Positions 16,697-25,480 of a stretch of DNA of 64,000 bases are shown piece after piece. The DNA is taken from the NCBI GenBank assembly GCA_910589055.1, contig CAJURN010000008.1, forward strand, positions 37,304 to 101,303, written 5' to 3'. The stretch is from an uncultured Muribaculaceae bacterium. Lineage in GTDB: Bacteria > Bacteroidota > Bacteroidia > Bacteroidales > Muribaculaceae. Numbering within the stretch: the stretch's first letter is position 1; each line of letters begins with the position of its first letter. Below the pieces are notes generated by a model. That model made no database searches. It had not been told where the DNA came from and saw only the letters and a program-made list of their open reading frames with translations. Made by a program: the position numbers and the translations under genes.

Positions 16697-18094
16697 TTAT
16701 TCAATCAGTTTCATCAGGCGGAACTGTTCCATGGCATCCTTGGCCTGGGGAAGTCCGGCCTTGGCGGCTTCCTCGGTAAGCGAGATGGCGCGCTCGATGT
16801 CGCCTGCGCGGTAGAACATTATGCCACGGGCGTAGACGGCGAGGGGAGAGTCGCCCGATTTGTCGAGATATGGAGCCGCCTGAGCGCTGTTTCCGCTTTG
16901 CAGGAGCAACATTGCCATGTTGAGATTGGCTTCGGCATTGTCGGGCGCTACGGCCACGGCAAGGCGTATGGCATTGTTGAAGTCCTCGCTGCCGGGAGCG
17001 TAAGTGTTTGCCACGGCGAATATTTCCGATGCGGAGAGTTTCTCGGGTGCCGACTTCATGAGTGCCTTGATTTCATCAATCGACGTGTAGCTGCGCACCA
17101 CGTACTGCACCGCGTAGTCCGACCGGCGAAGTCCGGGGTACACATTCTTCAGCAGGAACGCATATTCCTGTGGATAAGCCTTCTTGAGCTTGGCCTCGCG
17201 CGGGTCGGGCGCGAGCGAAGTGTCGTCGATGATGGCAAGAATTCCGGTGGAATCCTCCATCTGTGCTCCGGACACGTAGGCGCGGAGCCCGGCCCAGTTC
17301 TCCGGCACGGAGGAGATGCTGAACACATCGCGGCCGAACGAATAGAGTGTGCGCACGTAGTCGGCCAGCGATACGGCACGTCCTTCGGCCAGGCGCACGT
17401 TGTTGGCGTAGCTGCCTTCGGGTGATGCGAAACCTTCGATTCTCACGCCTGTGATGCGGGTGTCGGGGTCGTTGACAACTTTGTCGATTGTAGCGCGTAT
17501 TTTGGCAAGCTCCTCGGGGTTGCGGCGGTAGTCGGGATAGATTTCCGTGCGGTTGACGGGAAAGTCGATGTAGGCCGAGCCTTTGGCCTCGCGCTGTTTC
17601 TCGCGGTTTCCCTCAGGCGTGGCGAAGCCGAACATGGGGGCAAACTCATGGCGCGGAGCGCAATCGAGGGTCGCGAGGTCACGTCGGTATATGGTTGTAC
17701 CGCTTTTGAGTCCGCAGTTACATTCGTCCTCAATCACATCAAGATGCGATGTCTCCATCCACTGCTGCCAGGGCACACGCACGCTGTAAGCATAGTCCTT
17801 TCCGCTGTGGCACAGTATCGTACCGTCGGCGGTTGTGTTGTTGCGCTGATGCCGGATGTAGCGGTTGTGTCCGGCCATAATAACGGCGGGAAGGCGGAGC
17901 GTATCGGTTCCGTCGGTGACAATGGGTGTGTAGGTCACGTCGCGGTCGCTCTTGAGCTTATCGCCTGTGGCCTTGAAATTCATGGCAACGTTCAGTCCCG
18001 AGCCGTCTTTTTCAAGCGCGACATCTTTCACCTCTACATCTGCAAAGGCTACGCCTGCCGAAAGCACGGCAATGCAAAAAATGTATTTTCTCAT
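16697..18094 (-). CDS. DUF3868/OmpA-like fimbrial-cluster protein
   Basis: This 465-residue exported protein has a signal peptide (about 1-18), an N-terminal DUF3868-type beta domain with paired Cys (DECNCGLKSGT, about 120-135), an OmpA-like segment (VRIEGFASPEGSYANNVRLAEGRA, about 215-245), and a C-terminal TPR-like helical region (about 370-460). Proteins of this type recur beside DUF3575 and Mfa1-family genes in Bacteroidales fimbrial clusters. An outer-membrane or peptidoglycan-linked assembly role is likely but not proven. It lies 43 bp after the DUF3575 gene and 42 bp before the stalk gene. Confidence 0.82.
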   Translation of the reverse strand: MRKYIFCIAVLSAGVAFADVEVKDVALEKDGSGLNVAMNFKATGDKLKSDRDVTYTPIVTDGTDTLRLPAVIMAGHNRYIRHQRNNTTADGTILCHSGKDYAYSVRVPWQQWMETSHLDVIEDECNCGLKSGTTIYRRDLATLDCAPRHEFAPMFGFATPEGNREKQREAKGSAYIDFPVNRTEIYPDYRRNPEELAKIRATIDKVVNDPDTRITGVRIEGFASPEGSYANNVRLAEGRAVSLADYVRTLYSFGRDVFSISSVPENWAGLRAYVSGAQMEDSTGILAIIDDTSLAPDPREAKLKKAYPQEYAFLLKNVYPGLRRSDYAVQYVVRSYTSIDEIKALMKSAPEKLSASEIFAVANTYAPGSEDFNNAIRLAVAVAPDNAEANLNMAMLLLQSGNSAQAAPYLDKSGDSPLAVYARGIMFYRAGDIERAISLTEEAAKAGLPQAKDAMEQFRLMKLIE

Positions 18095-18137
18095 GTCAGG
18101 GGATTTGGGGATGAGGAGATTGGAGAAAGTGGGTGTG

Positions 18138-18743
18138 TCAGAATACGTATATAATGTTTACGGCTGCTTTGGTAGGGCCCACGTAGTTGTGTACCTTGTC
18201 GGATTCGGTCTTGCGTCCGCATCCCGTACATTCAAATACGTCATAGCGGGTATAGGCCCAGCCTACTGCTATCTCAGCCTCTATGCTCCAGTGCTTTGAA
18301 AGGAGCCAGCTATAACCATAGCCTATGCCGGCTCCGGCAAACCAACCTTGATATCTGTGGTCGGCAAGCGGACGGAGGTCGTTGTTGAGAAACTTTGCCC
18401 CGTGCCCCCAGTGGCCGAAGTTGAAAACTCCGCCAAGAAGGTGTGCGGCAAGGAAATGCCCTCCGGTAGCTTCGCAAAACCAGTAGCGCGCCTCGGGCTG
18501 CACAAGAACGTGTTTCCACTTCTTGCCATGCGAGAGGGTCCATGGGTTGTAGCTCGCCGAAAGGTCAAAGCTCCAGTGTGGCGCCGTTTTTATTTCCACT
18601 CCGAGACTCGGGGAAAGTGTGGCGTCATAAAGCAAATTAGTTTTTATTCCAATCTCTTGCGTTGATGCGGGTGATAATGAAGCCGTGCCAAACAGAAGTA
18701 TAGGAAGAAAAACCCGTTTTAAACAGGTTGCAGGCCTATCCAT
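18138..18743 (-). CDS. DUF3575 outer-membrane protein of the fimbrial cluster
   Basis: This 201-residue protein with a signal peptide fits the DUF3575 family: IKTNLLYDATLSPSLGVEI near the mature N-terminus, repeated amphipathic beta strands, and a final C-terminal hydrophobic strand ending in Phe (AVNIIYVF), the usual outer-membrane beta-barrel signal. It is the first gene of the fimbrial operon. DUF3575 genes regularly precede DUF3868 and Mfa1 genes; the exact role is unknown. The 418-bp upstream region holds a fixed -7 element and an invertible-promoter candidate. Confidence 0.85.
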   Translation of the reverse strand: MDRPATCLKRVFLPILLFGTASLSPASTQEIGIKTNLLYDATLSPSLGVEIKTAPHWSFDLSASYNPWTLSHGKKWKHVLVQPEARYWFCEATGGHFLAAHLLGGVFNFGHWGHGAKFLNNDLRPLADHRYQGWFAGAGIGYGYSWLLSKHWSIEAEIAVGWAYTRYDVFECTGCGRKTESDKVHNYVGPTKAAVNIIYVF

Positions 18744-18803
18744 AGTGTAGCCAATAGTTTTAGGGTATCACTCTCATAGATCAGTGAGAGGCTCAAAATT
18801 GCG

Positions 18804-18811
18804 CAAAGATA
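18804..18811 (-). promoter_or_regulatory. Fixed -7 element before the fimbrial operon
   Basis: TATCTTTG followed by CGC on the minus strand is a perfect TAnnTTTG element. Transcription would start near 18797, about 54 nt before the DUF3575 ATG. No TTG -33 element was found 19-20 bp upstream, so it may need an activator or may be weak. Confidence 0.5.
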
Positions 18812-18976
18812 CTAAATTATTTGAAATTAGAATGTTATTAATGGTTTAAAATTGTGAAGAGGTTAGAAAAATACGCTGTTCAAGCGGTTTTTTCAATTCG
18901 ATTTCTCTTCCGGTTTATAAAAAATATTTTTTTCACGCGGTTATTCCCTGTGCGATAGAGGAGAGCTTAAAAGGGT

Positions 18977-18994
18977 CTCTCTAAGCAAGAGAGT
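18977..18994 (+). repeat. Left inverted repeat of the invertible segment
   Basis: The 18-mer ctctctaagcaagagagt is the exact reverse complement of 19152-19169. Each copy is itself a near-dyad (about 6-7 bp arms round a 5-bp centre), the layout of a tyrosine-recombinase core site. Confidence 0.85.
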
Positions 18995-19131
18995 CACAAT
19001 CGAGGGAAGAAGCACGTCTGAGTAAGATAATTGTGTGCTATAAACGGATGAAAAGCATGGAATATTGAATGATTCTTGATAAAATGAAGAAAATTTTTTG
19101 TCTATCTGGCTGATATATGCAATTTTTTATA

Positions 19132-19139
19132 TACTTTTG
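19132..19139 (+). promoter_or_regulatory. -7 element inside the invertible segment (facing right)
   Basis: TACTTTTG followed by CG fits TAnnTTTG on the plus strand. As drawn it reads across the right repeat, antisense to the recombinase gene. After inversion it would sit at about 19007-19014 on the minus strand and read toward the fimbrial operon with a leader of about 260 nt. The -33 match (GCTG at 19 bp) is poor. Confidence 0.55.
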
Positions 19140-19151
19140 CGTTTGGATAAT

Positions 19152-19169
19152 ACTCTCTTGCTTAGAGAG
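19152..19169 (-). repeat. Right inverted repeat of the invertible segment
   Basis: This is the exact reverse complement of 18977-18994. The 19-mer at 19152-19170 is a perfect dyad (actctct/agagagt round tgctt). It contains the recombinase stop codon (19162-19164), which would be kept after inversion because it lies in the shared core. Confidence 0.85.
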
Positions 19170-20376
19170 TTACATCTGTCTGTCGGACGGCTTCAAGAAT
19201 CGCTGAATTTGCCATGTCCACGGCCGAAGTATCGAGTGAGGCAAGGTAAATTTTTGTGGTAAGTTCCGATTCATGCCCCATCCCTTCGCTTATCACGCTC
19301 AGGGGTATGCCCTTTGTCCTTGCAGCTGAGGCCCAGCTGTGGCGCGCCACGTAAAGGGTGAGAGGAATACCGATGTCGAGCTGCTTTCCAAGGCGCTTGA
19401 GATTGCGGTTGATGCAATAGGCCTTCTTGCGGTAATATTTGAAATCGTTGATGTCGCCGTGGCGCAGTATGGGCAGCAATGTCTCGCTGTTAGGGCGGGG
19501 ATATTTGTCAAGTATAGCTTTCATTTCCATGGTCCATTTTATCGACAGGAGTTGGCCTGTCTTCCTGCGGCGGTAGGTGAGCACGCCGTTGCACAGGTCG
19601 GTTTTTCTCAGAAAAGCCATGTCCACAAAGCTCATCCCGCGGAGGAAAAAACTCAGCACAAACATGTCGCGGGCATAATCGAGCGCAGGCTGGCTGCTGA
19701 GGTCAATCTGCGTTATCCGACGGATTTCATGGATTGGAAGCGCGCGTTTCACGGTTTTGGCAATGCCCGTGTAGACGTGGCGGAATATATTGCCGTCGCT
19801 GATGATTCCGTCGTCCACCGCCCGATGATACACGGCTCTGAGGATGCGCATGTAGAACGATACCGTGTTGAGTACCACGGGGCGACGTTCAAGAAATATC
19901 TGATAATCCTCTATCATTCCGCAGCTCATGTAGTCCAGAGGGATGTCGTCTTCTCCCGGCAGCAGGTAGATGCTTCCCGGGCCGGAAAGGAAGCGGCTGA
20001 AACTCCGCGCGGCCGAGGTGTAGGTTTCGAAAGTCCGCAGCTTTCCTTTTTCCTTGAGTCTGGCTGCCAGACGGTTCAGAAATTTCAGCAGAGTATAATT
20101 CTTGCGGAAAATCGTGAATTCCTCCACTATATCGGCTGCGTTGAACATCTGTTGGCTATGCTCGAGTCGGCTTGTAATGCGCCGGATAAGCGCTGTGTCA
20201 AGTTGTATGCGTTCCCTGAGCGGCAGAGGAAAGCGCTTTGAAATCCAATCCTTGGCAGAAATCGTGTAGCCGGTGGAAACTTGTCGGGTAGAGCGTGCGT
20301 GGTTGATGTGATAAATAATGAAGCCCTCGCCGGGATTGCTCCCCGAGGGCTTGAACGTGATTTTTACTGATGCCAT
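19162..20376 (-). CDS. Tyrosine-type site-specific recombinase (probable promoter invertase)
   Basis: With the ATG at 20374-20376 the product has 404 residues, the usual size of Bacteroidetes tyrosine recombinases. An N-terminal arm-type domain (MASVKITFKPSG, ARSTRQVSTGYTISAKDW) is followed by a SAM-like core-binding domain (about 100-190) and a catalytic domain. Visible catalytic residues are the first Arg in FFLRGMSFVDMAFL, a Lys in RRRKTGQ, Arg-His in YVARHSWASA, His in MGHES and Tyr in KIYLA. The earlier in-frame ATG at 20409 lies upstream of the probable transcription start and is not favoured. Its 3' end lies in the right inverted repeat, so it most likely inverts the adjacent promoter segment. 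Confidence 0.88.
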   Translation of the reverse strand: MASVKITFKPSGSNPGEGFIIYHINHARSTRQVSTGYTISAKDWISKRFPLPLRERIQLDTALIRRITSRLEHSQQMFNAADIVEEFTIFRKNYTLLKFLNRLAARLKEKGKLRTFETYTSAARSFSRFLSGPGSIYLLPGEDDIPLDYMSCGMIEDYQIFLERRPVVLNTVSFYMRILRAVYHRAVDDGIISDGNIFRHVYTGIAKTVKRALPIHEIRRITQIDLSSQPALDYARDMFVLSFFLRGMSFVDMAFLRKTDLCNGVLTYRRRKTGQLLSIKWTMEMKAILDKYPRPNSETLLPILRHGDINDFKYYRKKAYCINRNLKRLGKQLDIGIPLTLYVARHSWASAARTKGIPLSVISEGMGHESELTTKIYLASLDTSAVDMANSAILEAVRQTDVTL

Positions 20377-20381
20377 AATTA

Positions 20382-20424
20382 AGAGTATGTTTACTGAAAC
20401 ATAAGCCAAAAGTAAACATACTCT
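20382..20424. promoter_or_regulatory. Recombinase promoter with overlapping 14-bp dyad
   Basis: Perfect 14-bp arms at 20382-20395 (agagtatgtttact) and 20411-20424 flank a 15-bp centre. The minus-strand -7 element TACTTTTG (plus 20407-20414) lies partly in the right arm, so the expected start near 20400 falls between the arms. Such a dyad across the start region is typical of an operator. The leader to the ATG at 20376 is about 24 nt. Confidence 0.55.
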
Positions 20425-20508
20425 GAGAAAATGTTTAAATTGATATGATTAAATTTAGACAAACTCAGCATCATAGGCAATATTCCTCCCCGTAGGGGCG
20501 TTGTGGCG

Positions 20509-22245
20509 CTACCAGCCGGGATTCTGTGTCAGGTTGGGGTTTCGCTCCATTTCCACAAGAGGTATGGGCCACAGCTCGTGGCGCGGTTGATAGCTGCGTG
20601 TGTACATCAGGTCGCCGAAGATGTCGGTGGCATCTTTTACCGATTCCTCAAGCAATCCCCAGCGGCGCAGATCCCAGTAGCGCTGCCCCTCTCCGGCAAG
20701 CTCGAAAGCACGTTCGCGGCGTATGCGTGAGGCCATATCCTCTTTCCCTCCCACTGCGAGCCATTCCGCGCCGGAGTTGAGCTCCGGCATGCCTGCGCGG
20801 GCACGGATCTTATTCACCTCCACGATGGCCTTATCGGTGGCGCCGCTCTCGTTGTAGGCCTCGGCAAGCATAAGTATCACATCGCCAAGGCGGATAAGGG
20901 GAAATTCGTAGGGAGTGCGGTTGTACTCGCCCCAATAGCCGTCGAGGTTGCCGGTGGGAATCCATTTGCGCCAGAAATAGGAGTTCCAGCCTTCAGAGTT
21001 GCGGATGAAAGCCATAGCCTCCATGGGAGCGCCGCCCTGTGTAGGGTCGGCAAGTACAAATTGCTTGTCCATAGGTGTTGAGCCTGCATCGGTGCCGAGG
21101 TAATGGGAGTAGGGGGTTATCACGTTGAGACACAGACGCGGGTCGCGCCTGCGGTAGGCGTCCATAACCTTGGTTGTGTCGCACTCGAGAGTTGATGTAA
21201 CCACGGTGCTGCCCTGGTCGATAGCCACACACATGTAGCTGCGGCGCAGTTGGGAATCCCAGTTGCTGAAGCCCGGGAAAACCTTATCCCACTCAAATGG
21301 CGAGCCGTCAAGGTTTTCGTACATGTCGACGAGTGTTGTCGAAGGCACGATGCTGTTGCTCGCGATAAGGCGCATTGTGGATTTGTTGCCGAAATAGGAA
21401 ACGATGTCGAGCGCATATCCTGCCGTGTTTCCGTCGATTGACTGGATTGAGAAAATCATTTCCGGACTGTGGTTGCCGTTGTAGAGACGGAAAAGCTCGT
21501 TGTAGTCGGGATGGAGCGAGTAGCCGTAGGAGGCGGATTTGTCATACACGATTTCCTCGAAGTCGGCTGCGGCTTTATCCCATTGGCGATTGAAAAGATA
21601 CACCTTTCCGCGCAGAGCGTAAGCCGCGCCGCGTGTCGCCCGTCCGAGGTCGGCTGAGTCCCAGCTTACGGGCAGCTTCGCTATGGCTTCGGTGAGGTCG
21701 TCGAGGATATGTTCTCTGATTTCGTCGGCGGAACTGCGCGGGGCGTTCAGATTGGCGAACTGCTCGTTGATGTCGCATGTCTCGTCGTAGTATGGCACCC
21801 CTCCCCAGCAATTGAGCATACGGAAATAGGCCATGGCGCGCATAAACTTAGCCTCGCCTGTGACGCGGTCGATAGTCTCGCGGCTCACCGGCATGTCGGC
21901 CACGTTGCGTATCACTGTGTTGGCGCGATGTACGAGTTCGTAGAGATATTGCCAATGATTCTGCACCCCGCCGCTGTTGGAGGCAAAGGCTGTGCCACGG
22001 GATATGTCGGCCCAAGGAGACGTGCCGTCGGCAAGATCGCTGCACATGTCAAAGGTAAACTCCATGCCGAAGCACCAGTTGGCTTTCATGGCCGCATACA
22101 TGCCCACTGCGGCCTGGCGGGCATGGTCTTCGGTCTGCCAGAAAGTCTGTCCCGACATCTGTTCTCCGGGCACATAGTCAAGGCTCTCGCAGGCGCTCAG
22201 AAGCGCCATTCCTGCGGCAAAAGCCGATATATATCGAATATCCAT
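20509..22245 (-). CDS. SusD/RagB-family outer-membrane nutrient-binding lipoprotein
   Basis: This 578-residue lipoprotein has its lipid-anchor Cys in LLSACESLDYVP (about residue 19). It shows the SusD helical TPR scaffold (GEAKFMRAMAYFRMLNCWGGVPYYDE) and the C-terminal SusD domain (RIRRERAFELAGEGQRYWDLRRWG). It ends in NPNLTQNPGW, the common SusD close. SusD-like proteins cap a SusC-like TonB-dependent transporter and capture ligand. The partner SusC ends only 4 bp upstream. No glycoside hydrolase or lyase is adjacent, so the ligand is unknown and may be a peptide or glycan. Confidence 0.93.
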   Translation of the reverse strand: MDIRYISAFAAGMALLSACESLDYVPGEQMSGQTFWQTEDHARQAAVGMYAAMKANWCFGMEFTFDMCSDLADGTSPWADISRGTAFASNSGGVQNHWQYLYELVHRANTVIRNVADMPVSRETIDRVTGEAKFMRAMAYFRMLNCWGGVPYYDETCDINEQFANLNAPRSSADEIREHILDDLTEAIAKLPVSWDSADLGRATRGAAYALRGKVYLFNRQWDKAAADFEEIVYDKSASYGYSLHPDYNELFRLYNGNHSPEMIFSIQSIDGNTAGYALDIVSYFGNKSTMRLIASNSIVPSTTLVDMYENLDGSPFEWDKVFPGFSNWDSQLRRSYMCVAIDQGSTVVTSTLECDTTKVMDAYRRRDPRLCLNVITPYSHYLGTDAGSTPMDKQFVLADPTQGGAPMEAMAFIRNSEGWNSYFWRKWIPTGNLDGYWGEYNRTPYEFPLIRLGDVILMLAEAYNESGATDKAIVEVNKIRARAGMPELNSGAEWLAVGGKEDMASRIRRERAFELAGEGQRYWDLRRWGLLEESVKDATDIFGDLMYTRSYQPRHELWPIPLVEMERNPNLTQNPGW

Positions 22246-22249
22246 ATGA

Positions 22250-25200
22250 TTAGAAAGAAATGTTGAGTCCCACGGAATACTGACGGATGGCCGGATAGCC
22301 TACGGTGGCGCCGATTTCAGGGTCAAGTCCGGGAAATTTTGTGATTGTGAAGAGATTTTCGATGCTGCCGTATACTTTCAGATTCTCGACAAAGAAGCGT
22401 TTTGTCACTTTGCGGGGAACCGTGTAGCCGAGCCGGATATTCTTGCAGCGGAAATAGGCGGCGTTATGGACGAAGGCGTCGCTGGCTATGTTGTTCTTTC
22501 CGTTGGCGCTGTTGCGGAGCACCGGATAGATGGAGTTGTATGGATTTTCGGGTGTCCAGGCATTGTCGGTGATGTCCTTGATGAGCGACTGTCCCATCAC
22601 GGTGACAAAGCGGAAAGCCTGATTGTTGTAATACACCTGATGGTCGCCTGTGCCCTGGCAGAGGATGCTGAAGTCAAAATTGTTCCAGCTCAGACCAAGG
22701 CTCACGCCATATGACAGGCGGGGCAGCGTCCCGTAGCCGATTTCCACACGGTCGTCGGTGTCGAGACGCCCGTCGCCGTTGGCGTCGCGGTAGAGGAAGT
22801 CGCCGAGCTCGGGACGCTGGTAGGTGGCGAAGTAGTCGGGATTTTTGTCAACGAGCGACTGCACATATGCGAGGTCGGCCTCGTCGCGCACAATCCGGTC
22901 AACTGTAATCACATACAACTGATTGATAGGCCTGCCCTCCTGAATTTTGTAGACTCCGCTTATTGAGGACACGTCGCCCTGGAATTTCGTTACCTTGTTG
23001 CTCACAAAACCCATGTTGAAACCTATGTCATAGCTTACTTTTCCGATACGGTCGCTCCAGTGGATGTCGAGTTCACAGCCCTTGTTGTTCACTTCTCCGG
23101 CGTTACGGTTCGGTACGGTGCTTGTGCCGTGTTCCAGCGGAGCGGGCAGGGAAATCAGGATGCCTTCGGTGTTCTTGTTGTAGATGTCGACCGTTCCGTT
23201 GAGGCGGTTGTTTAGAAAGGCGAAATCCACTCCGACGTTAGTCATGTAGGTCTTTTCCCATGTGAGATTTGGATTGGCAAGCACTGTCTGAGCCAGACCT
23301 CCGGCGATACTGCCGTTGAGAACATAGTTTGCCGTGGCGAAGAGCGACTGATACATGTAGTAGCTCGTGGTGGCATTATTGCCGAGCGAACCGTAGGACG
23401 CACGGATTTTGAGCAGATTGAGCCATGACGAAGCGCCCTTCAGAAAACCTTCTTCCGAGATGCGCCAGCCTGCGGAAATCGAGGGGAAACATCCCCATCG
23501 GTGGCCGGGTGCGAACTTTGAGGAACCGTCGGAGCGCAGGTTGGCCTCGAGCAGATATTTGTTGTCCCAGTTGAGATTGATACGCCCGAAATAGGAGCGC
23601 ATGGCCCATTCATTGTAGTTGCCGGTGATGCTGCCGTTTGTCATTCCTGCATCAATGGCACCCAGAGAGGGATCCACGAGGTCGTACTTGATGAAGTAGT
23701 CCTGGTCGTACTTGTTGTACTCCTGGCTCATGCCTGCGAAAACCGAAGCCGACAGGCGGTCGATGTTGAAGTCGTATCTTGCCGTCAGCTCCGACGAGCG
23801 GTAGGTGTTGCGATAGTTGTAGCGGCGGATGTAGGTGCGCACCACACCCTCCCGGATAAGCACGGGACCCTCTTCGGTGAAGCGGTAGAGGTCGCGGTCG
23901 GTAAGGTGGTGCTCGATGTTGCGCTCCCAGTAGTTCATCGAGAACGCTCCTTCGATGGTGAGCCCTTTCACGGGTCGGAGCCGGGCGAAGATCTTTCCGA
24001 CAAGGCGTTTGGTCTTTACTGGATATTTATCGTCGTAGAACCATTGCCGGCGATAGGGATTGGCGTTGCTCACATTCTCTTCCTCGGGGTTCTGTATGCC
24101 TCCGTACAGTCCTGTCGCGGGGTCGTAGAGAGTCATGCCCGGCACGGTGTTGAACGCTCCGTAGCCGAAAATCACGTCGCCGCCTTCGGCAGCGTTCTCA
24201 GCCGAGGGATTGTTGGTGTCGTAGTATCCGAAGAGGTTTGTGCCCACGCTTATCCATGGCTTGATATTGATATCGAGATTGGTTCGCATCTGGTAGCGCT
24301 CGTAGTCGGTGTGGTAGATCATACCTGGGTTGTTGACATATCCGAGCGAGAGATTGTAGCTCACGGTCTTTGTGCCGCCTGTCACCGCGAGATTGTAGGT
24401 CTGTACTACGGAGGGATTCCGGTAGATGTGGTCCTGCCAGTCGGTGTTGGGATACACGGTGGGGTTGCGTCCGGCATCGTTGCGCCACTCGTCAATCTTT
24501 CCTTGGGAGAAGCGTGCGGCCTGACCGTTGACGAGCAGCCCGGCGTTCTGTATCTCCATGAAGTCGGCATAGTCCGTCACGAGGTTAAGACGTTTCGCCA
24601 CGGTCTCGAACGATACGTTTCCGCTGTATGTGACGCGTGGTGAGCGCTCGCTTCCCTGCCGGGTTGTCACGAGTATCACACCGTTTGCGGCCCTCGAACC
24701 GTATATAGCAGCCGAGGCGGCATCCTTTAGGATTGAAATGTTGTCGATGTCCTGCGGGTTGACGTCGCTGAGGGCTATTCCTGTCAGTCCGTCCACCACG
24801 ACAAGCGGCGCGGCATCGTTGAGGGTGCCGAGACCGCGTATTGTGATGCTCTGTGATTCGTAGCCGGGAGTATTGCCGCCGGAGTTGGTAACAGTAAGTC
24901 CGGCGGCAAGTCCGGCGAGAGCATTTGTTGCGTTGGTGACTGGACGATCGCCGAGAGCCGAAATGCTTACCGAGGAAACCGCTCCCGTGAGGTCGGCCTT
25001 CTTCTGAGTGTTGTAGCCCAATACTACCACCTCGTCAAGGCTTGATGCGTTTGGTTGAAGCCATATCGTGAGGCCGTCGGCATTTTTCCGGCTCACGTCA
25101 ACCGTTGCGGGCAGTGTGCCTACGTAGGACACGGTGAGTTTGGCCGGAAGTGATATGCCCCGGAGCGAGAAATTTCCGTCGGCGTCGGTCACGGTGGCTC

Positions 25201-25393
25201 TCTCCGGAGCCGAGGTGTCCGCAACGGAGGCTCCTATCACAGGTTCTCCGCCACGGTACATCACGGTGCCGCGCACGGTAATTGATTGTTCGGCTTGCTG
25301 ATGTGCAGCCGGACTCTCACCCGGCGTCTGCGCAGAAATTGCGGAAGAACAGAAAGCAAGCAAAGAGATAAGTACTATTCTGTATCGGTTCAT
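22250..25393 (-). CDS. SusC/RagA-family TonB-linked outer-membrane transporter
   Basis: A 1047-residue protein: signal peptide (about 1-21), carboxypeptidase-like domain (VRGTVMYRGGEPVIGASV, about 38-115), TonB box and plug with the SusC signatures LDEVVVLGYNTQKKADLTGAV and ISILKDAASAAIYGSRAANGVILVTT (about 118-245), then a 22-strand-type barrel ending in QYSVGLNISF. It imports the ligand held by the SusD-like partner encoded 4 bp downstream, driven by TonB-ExbBD. A good promoter lies at 25418-25448. Outer-membrane location and family are secure; the substrate is not. Confidence 0.95.
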   Translation of the reverse strand: MNRYRIVLISLLAFCSSAISAQTPGESPAAHQQAEQSITVRGTVMYRGGEPVIGASVADTSAPERATVTDADGNFSLRGISLPAKLTVSYVGTLPATVDVSRKNADGLTIWLQPNASSLDEVVVLGYNTQKKADLTGAVSSVSISALGDRPVTNATNALAGLAAGLTVTNSGGNTPGYESQSITIRGLGTLNDAAPLVVVDGLTGIALSDVNPQDIDNISILKDAASAAIYGSRAANGVILVTTRQGSERSPRVTYSGNVSFETVAKRLNLVTDYADFMEIQNAGLLVNGQAARFSQGKIDEWRNDAGRNPTVYPNTDWQDHIYRNPSVVQTYNLAVTGGTKTVSYNLSLGYVNNPGMIYHTDYERYQMRTNLDINIKPWISVGTNLFGYYDTNNPSAENAAEGGDVIFGYGAFNTVPGMTLYDPATGLYGGIQNPEEENVSNANPYRRQWFYDDKYPVKTKRLVGKIFARLRPVKGLTIEGAFSMNYWERNIEHHLTDRDLYRFTEEGPVLIREGVVRTYIRRYNYRNTYRSSELTARYDFNIDRLSASVFAGMSQEYNKYDQDYFIKYDLVDPSLGAIDAGMTNGSITGNYNEWAMRSYFGRINLNWDNKYLLEANLRSDGSSKFAPGHRWGCFPSISAGWRISEEGFLKGASSWLNLLKIRASYGSLGNNATTSYYMYQSLFATANYVLNGSIAGGLAQTVLANPNLTWEKTYMTNVGVDFAFLNNRLNGTVDIYNKNTEGILISLPAPLEHGTSTVPNRNAGEVNNKGCELDIHWSDRIGKVSYDIGFNMGFVSNKVTKFQGDVSSISGVYKIQEGRPINQLYVITVDRIVRDEADLAYVQSLVDKNPDYFATYQRPELGDFLYRDANGDGRLDTDDRVEIGYGTLPRLSYGVSLGLSWNNFDFSILCQGTGDHQVYYNNQAFRFVTVMGQSLIKDITDNAWTPENPYNSIYPVLRNSANGKNNIASDAFVHNAAYFRCKNIRLGYTVPRKVTKRFFVENLKVYGSIENLFTITKFPGLDPEIGATVGYPAIRQYSVGLNISF

Positions 25394-25417
25394 TTACGTG
25401 AAAGTGTAATTGCTCCG

Positions 25418-25448
25418 CGAATTTACGGGCAATCACAATTTCAACAAA
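25418..25448 (-). promoter_or_regulatory. Promoter of the first susCD pair
   Basis: Minus-strand TTTG (plus 25445-25448), a 19-bp spacer and TAAATTCG (plus 25418-25425) fit the -33/-7 pattern with one mismatch. The start would be near 25411, about 18 nt before the SusC ATG. Confidence 0.5.
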
Positions 25449-25480
25449 GAAGGTGTAAACAGACGGCGTAAGTCTGACAA

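Larger units (their letters stand above)
18744..19161. other. Fimbrial control region with putative invertible segment
   Basis: This stretch of 418 bp has no gene. From left to right it holds a 5' leader with a small dyad (ctctca/tgagag, about 18771-18790), a fixed minus-strand -7 element (18804-18811), an AT-rich stretch, the left inverted repeat (18977-18994), a 157-bp segment (18995-19151) with a plus-strand -7 element, and the right inverted repeat that runs into the recombinase stop codon. Inversion would turn the inner promoter toward the fimbrial operon. Confidence 0.75.

Noticed and set aside
19339..20241. Plus-strand open frame of 300 codons within the recombinase gene
   Set aside because: It is antisense to a gene with clear catalytic motifs. 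Although the invertible promoter now faces this way, no ribosome-binding or protein features support it.
20485..20505. Terminator after the first SusD gene
   Set aside because: The cccc-tac-gggg stem is only 4 bp with no T-run following, too weak to call.
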